7,026 nt of DNA from Nitrospirae bacterium RBG_16_43_11 (lineage in GTDB: Bacteria > Nitrospirota > 9FT-COMBO-42-15 > HDB-SIOI813), in contig MHEI01000012.1 of NCBI GenBank assembly GCA_001805165.1, positions 1 to 7,026 of the forward strand. Reading direction: 5' to 3'. A model generated the notes under the pieces. That model searched no databases. It was not told where the DNA came from and saw only the letters and a list, made by a program, of their open reading frames with translations. The position numbers and the translations under genes are program-made. Of this stretch, positions 6,981 to 7,026 are shown piece by piece; the stretch's first letter is position 1; each line of letters opens with the position of its first letter.

Positions 6981-7026
6981 ATGAACAGGGATATACTTGA
7001 GAAGAGGCTGCAACGGGAAAAACAAA
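6981..7026 (+). CDS. Start of an unidentified gene (3' truncated by window edge)
   Basis: Fifteen full codons are visible: an ATG followed by MNRDILEKRLQREKQ, a charged and probably helical N terminus. The start is well supported. GGAGG (6969-6973) lies 7 nt upstream of the ATG, and an in-frame TAA at 6975-6977 rules out a more upstream start. The gene is divergent from the ABC-F gene across a 219-nt spacer. The visible residues are too few to name a family. Confidence 0.6.
   Translation, partial: MNRDILEKRLQREKQ

Noticed and set aside
6967..6984. Five-codon ORF (ATG to TGA) overlapping the start at 6981
   Set aside because: It overlaps the Shine-Dalgarno site of the real start and has no ribosome binding site of its own; probably chance.
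6843..7025. Minus-strand open frame of 60 codons at the right edge
   Set aside because: No Shine-Dalgarno site or family features are seen, and it is antisense to the well-supported start at 6981 and to the divergent spacer.

Overview
The window is a compact piece of bacterial chromosome of moderate GC content, with six CDSs read in their main part or in full and one just entered at the right edge. The only sizeable gaps are 133 bp and 219 bp. The organism cannot be named from this sequence. GTG starts, Shine-Dalgarno sites, soluble multi-PAS hybrid kinases and C-run/G-run palindromic intergenic repeats are all compatible with an environmental lineage such as Nitrospirota, Desulfobacterota or a similar group. 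That placement is an inference from style and not from a marker gene.

Left part (1-2490, plus strand): the C-terminal end of a 2-oxoacid dehydrogenase E1 beta subunit is followed by a palindromic repeat of about 107 bp. Next come a complete dihydrolipoamide acyltransferase (E2), lipB (octanoyltransferase), and a 99-residue protein I do not recognise. E1 beta, E2 and LipB form a clear functional unit: LipB attaches the octanoyl precursor of lipoate to the lysine of the E2 lipoyl domain, and the lipoylated E2 carries acyl groups made by E1. The E2 reading frame runs 47 nt into lipB. The local sequence suggests this overlap arose from a one-base indel in a G run just before a tandem TAG-TAA.

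Right part (6797-2494, minus strand): an ABC-F family tandem ATPase is followed, through a 4-nt ATGA overlap, by a soluble hybrid histidine kinase with three PAS domains, HisKA, HATPase and a receiver. The pair reads towards the 99-residue gene and ends 3 nt from it. The ABC-F gene has a near-consensus promoter placed so close to its ATG that the mRNA is predicted to be leaderless or nearly so.

Right edge: a divergent plus-strand gene begins at 6981 behind a good Shine-Dalgarno site, but only 15 codons are visible.

I see no obviously new defence, mobile or biosynthetic system. The points most worth checking are the E2/lipB frame overlap, the leaderless ABC-F promoter, the coupling of a ribosome-type ABC-F ATPase to a hybrid kinase, the three-cysteine motif in the kinase's second PAS domain, the unknown 99-residue protein with its potentially masked ribosome binding site, and the two-hairpin repeat.
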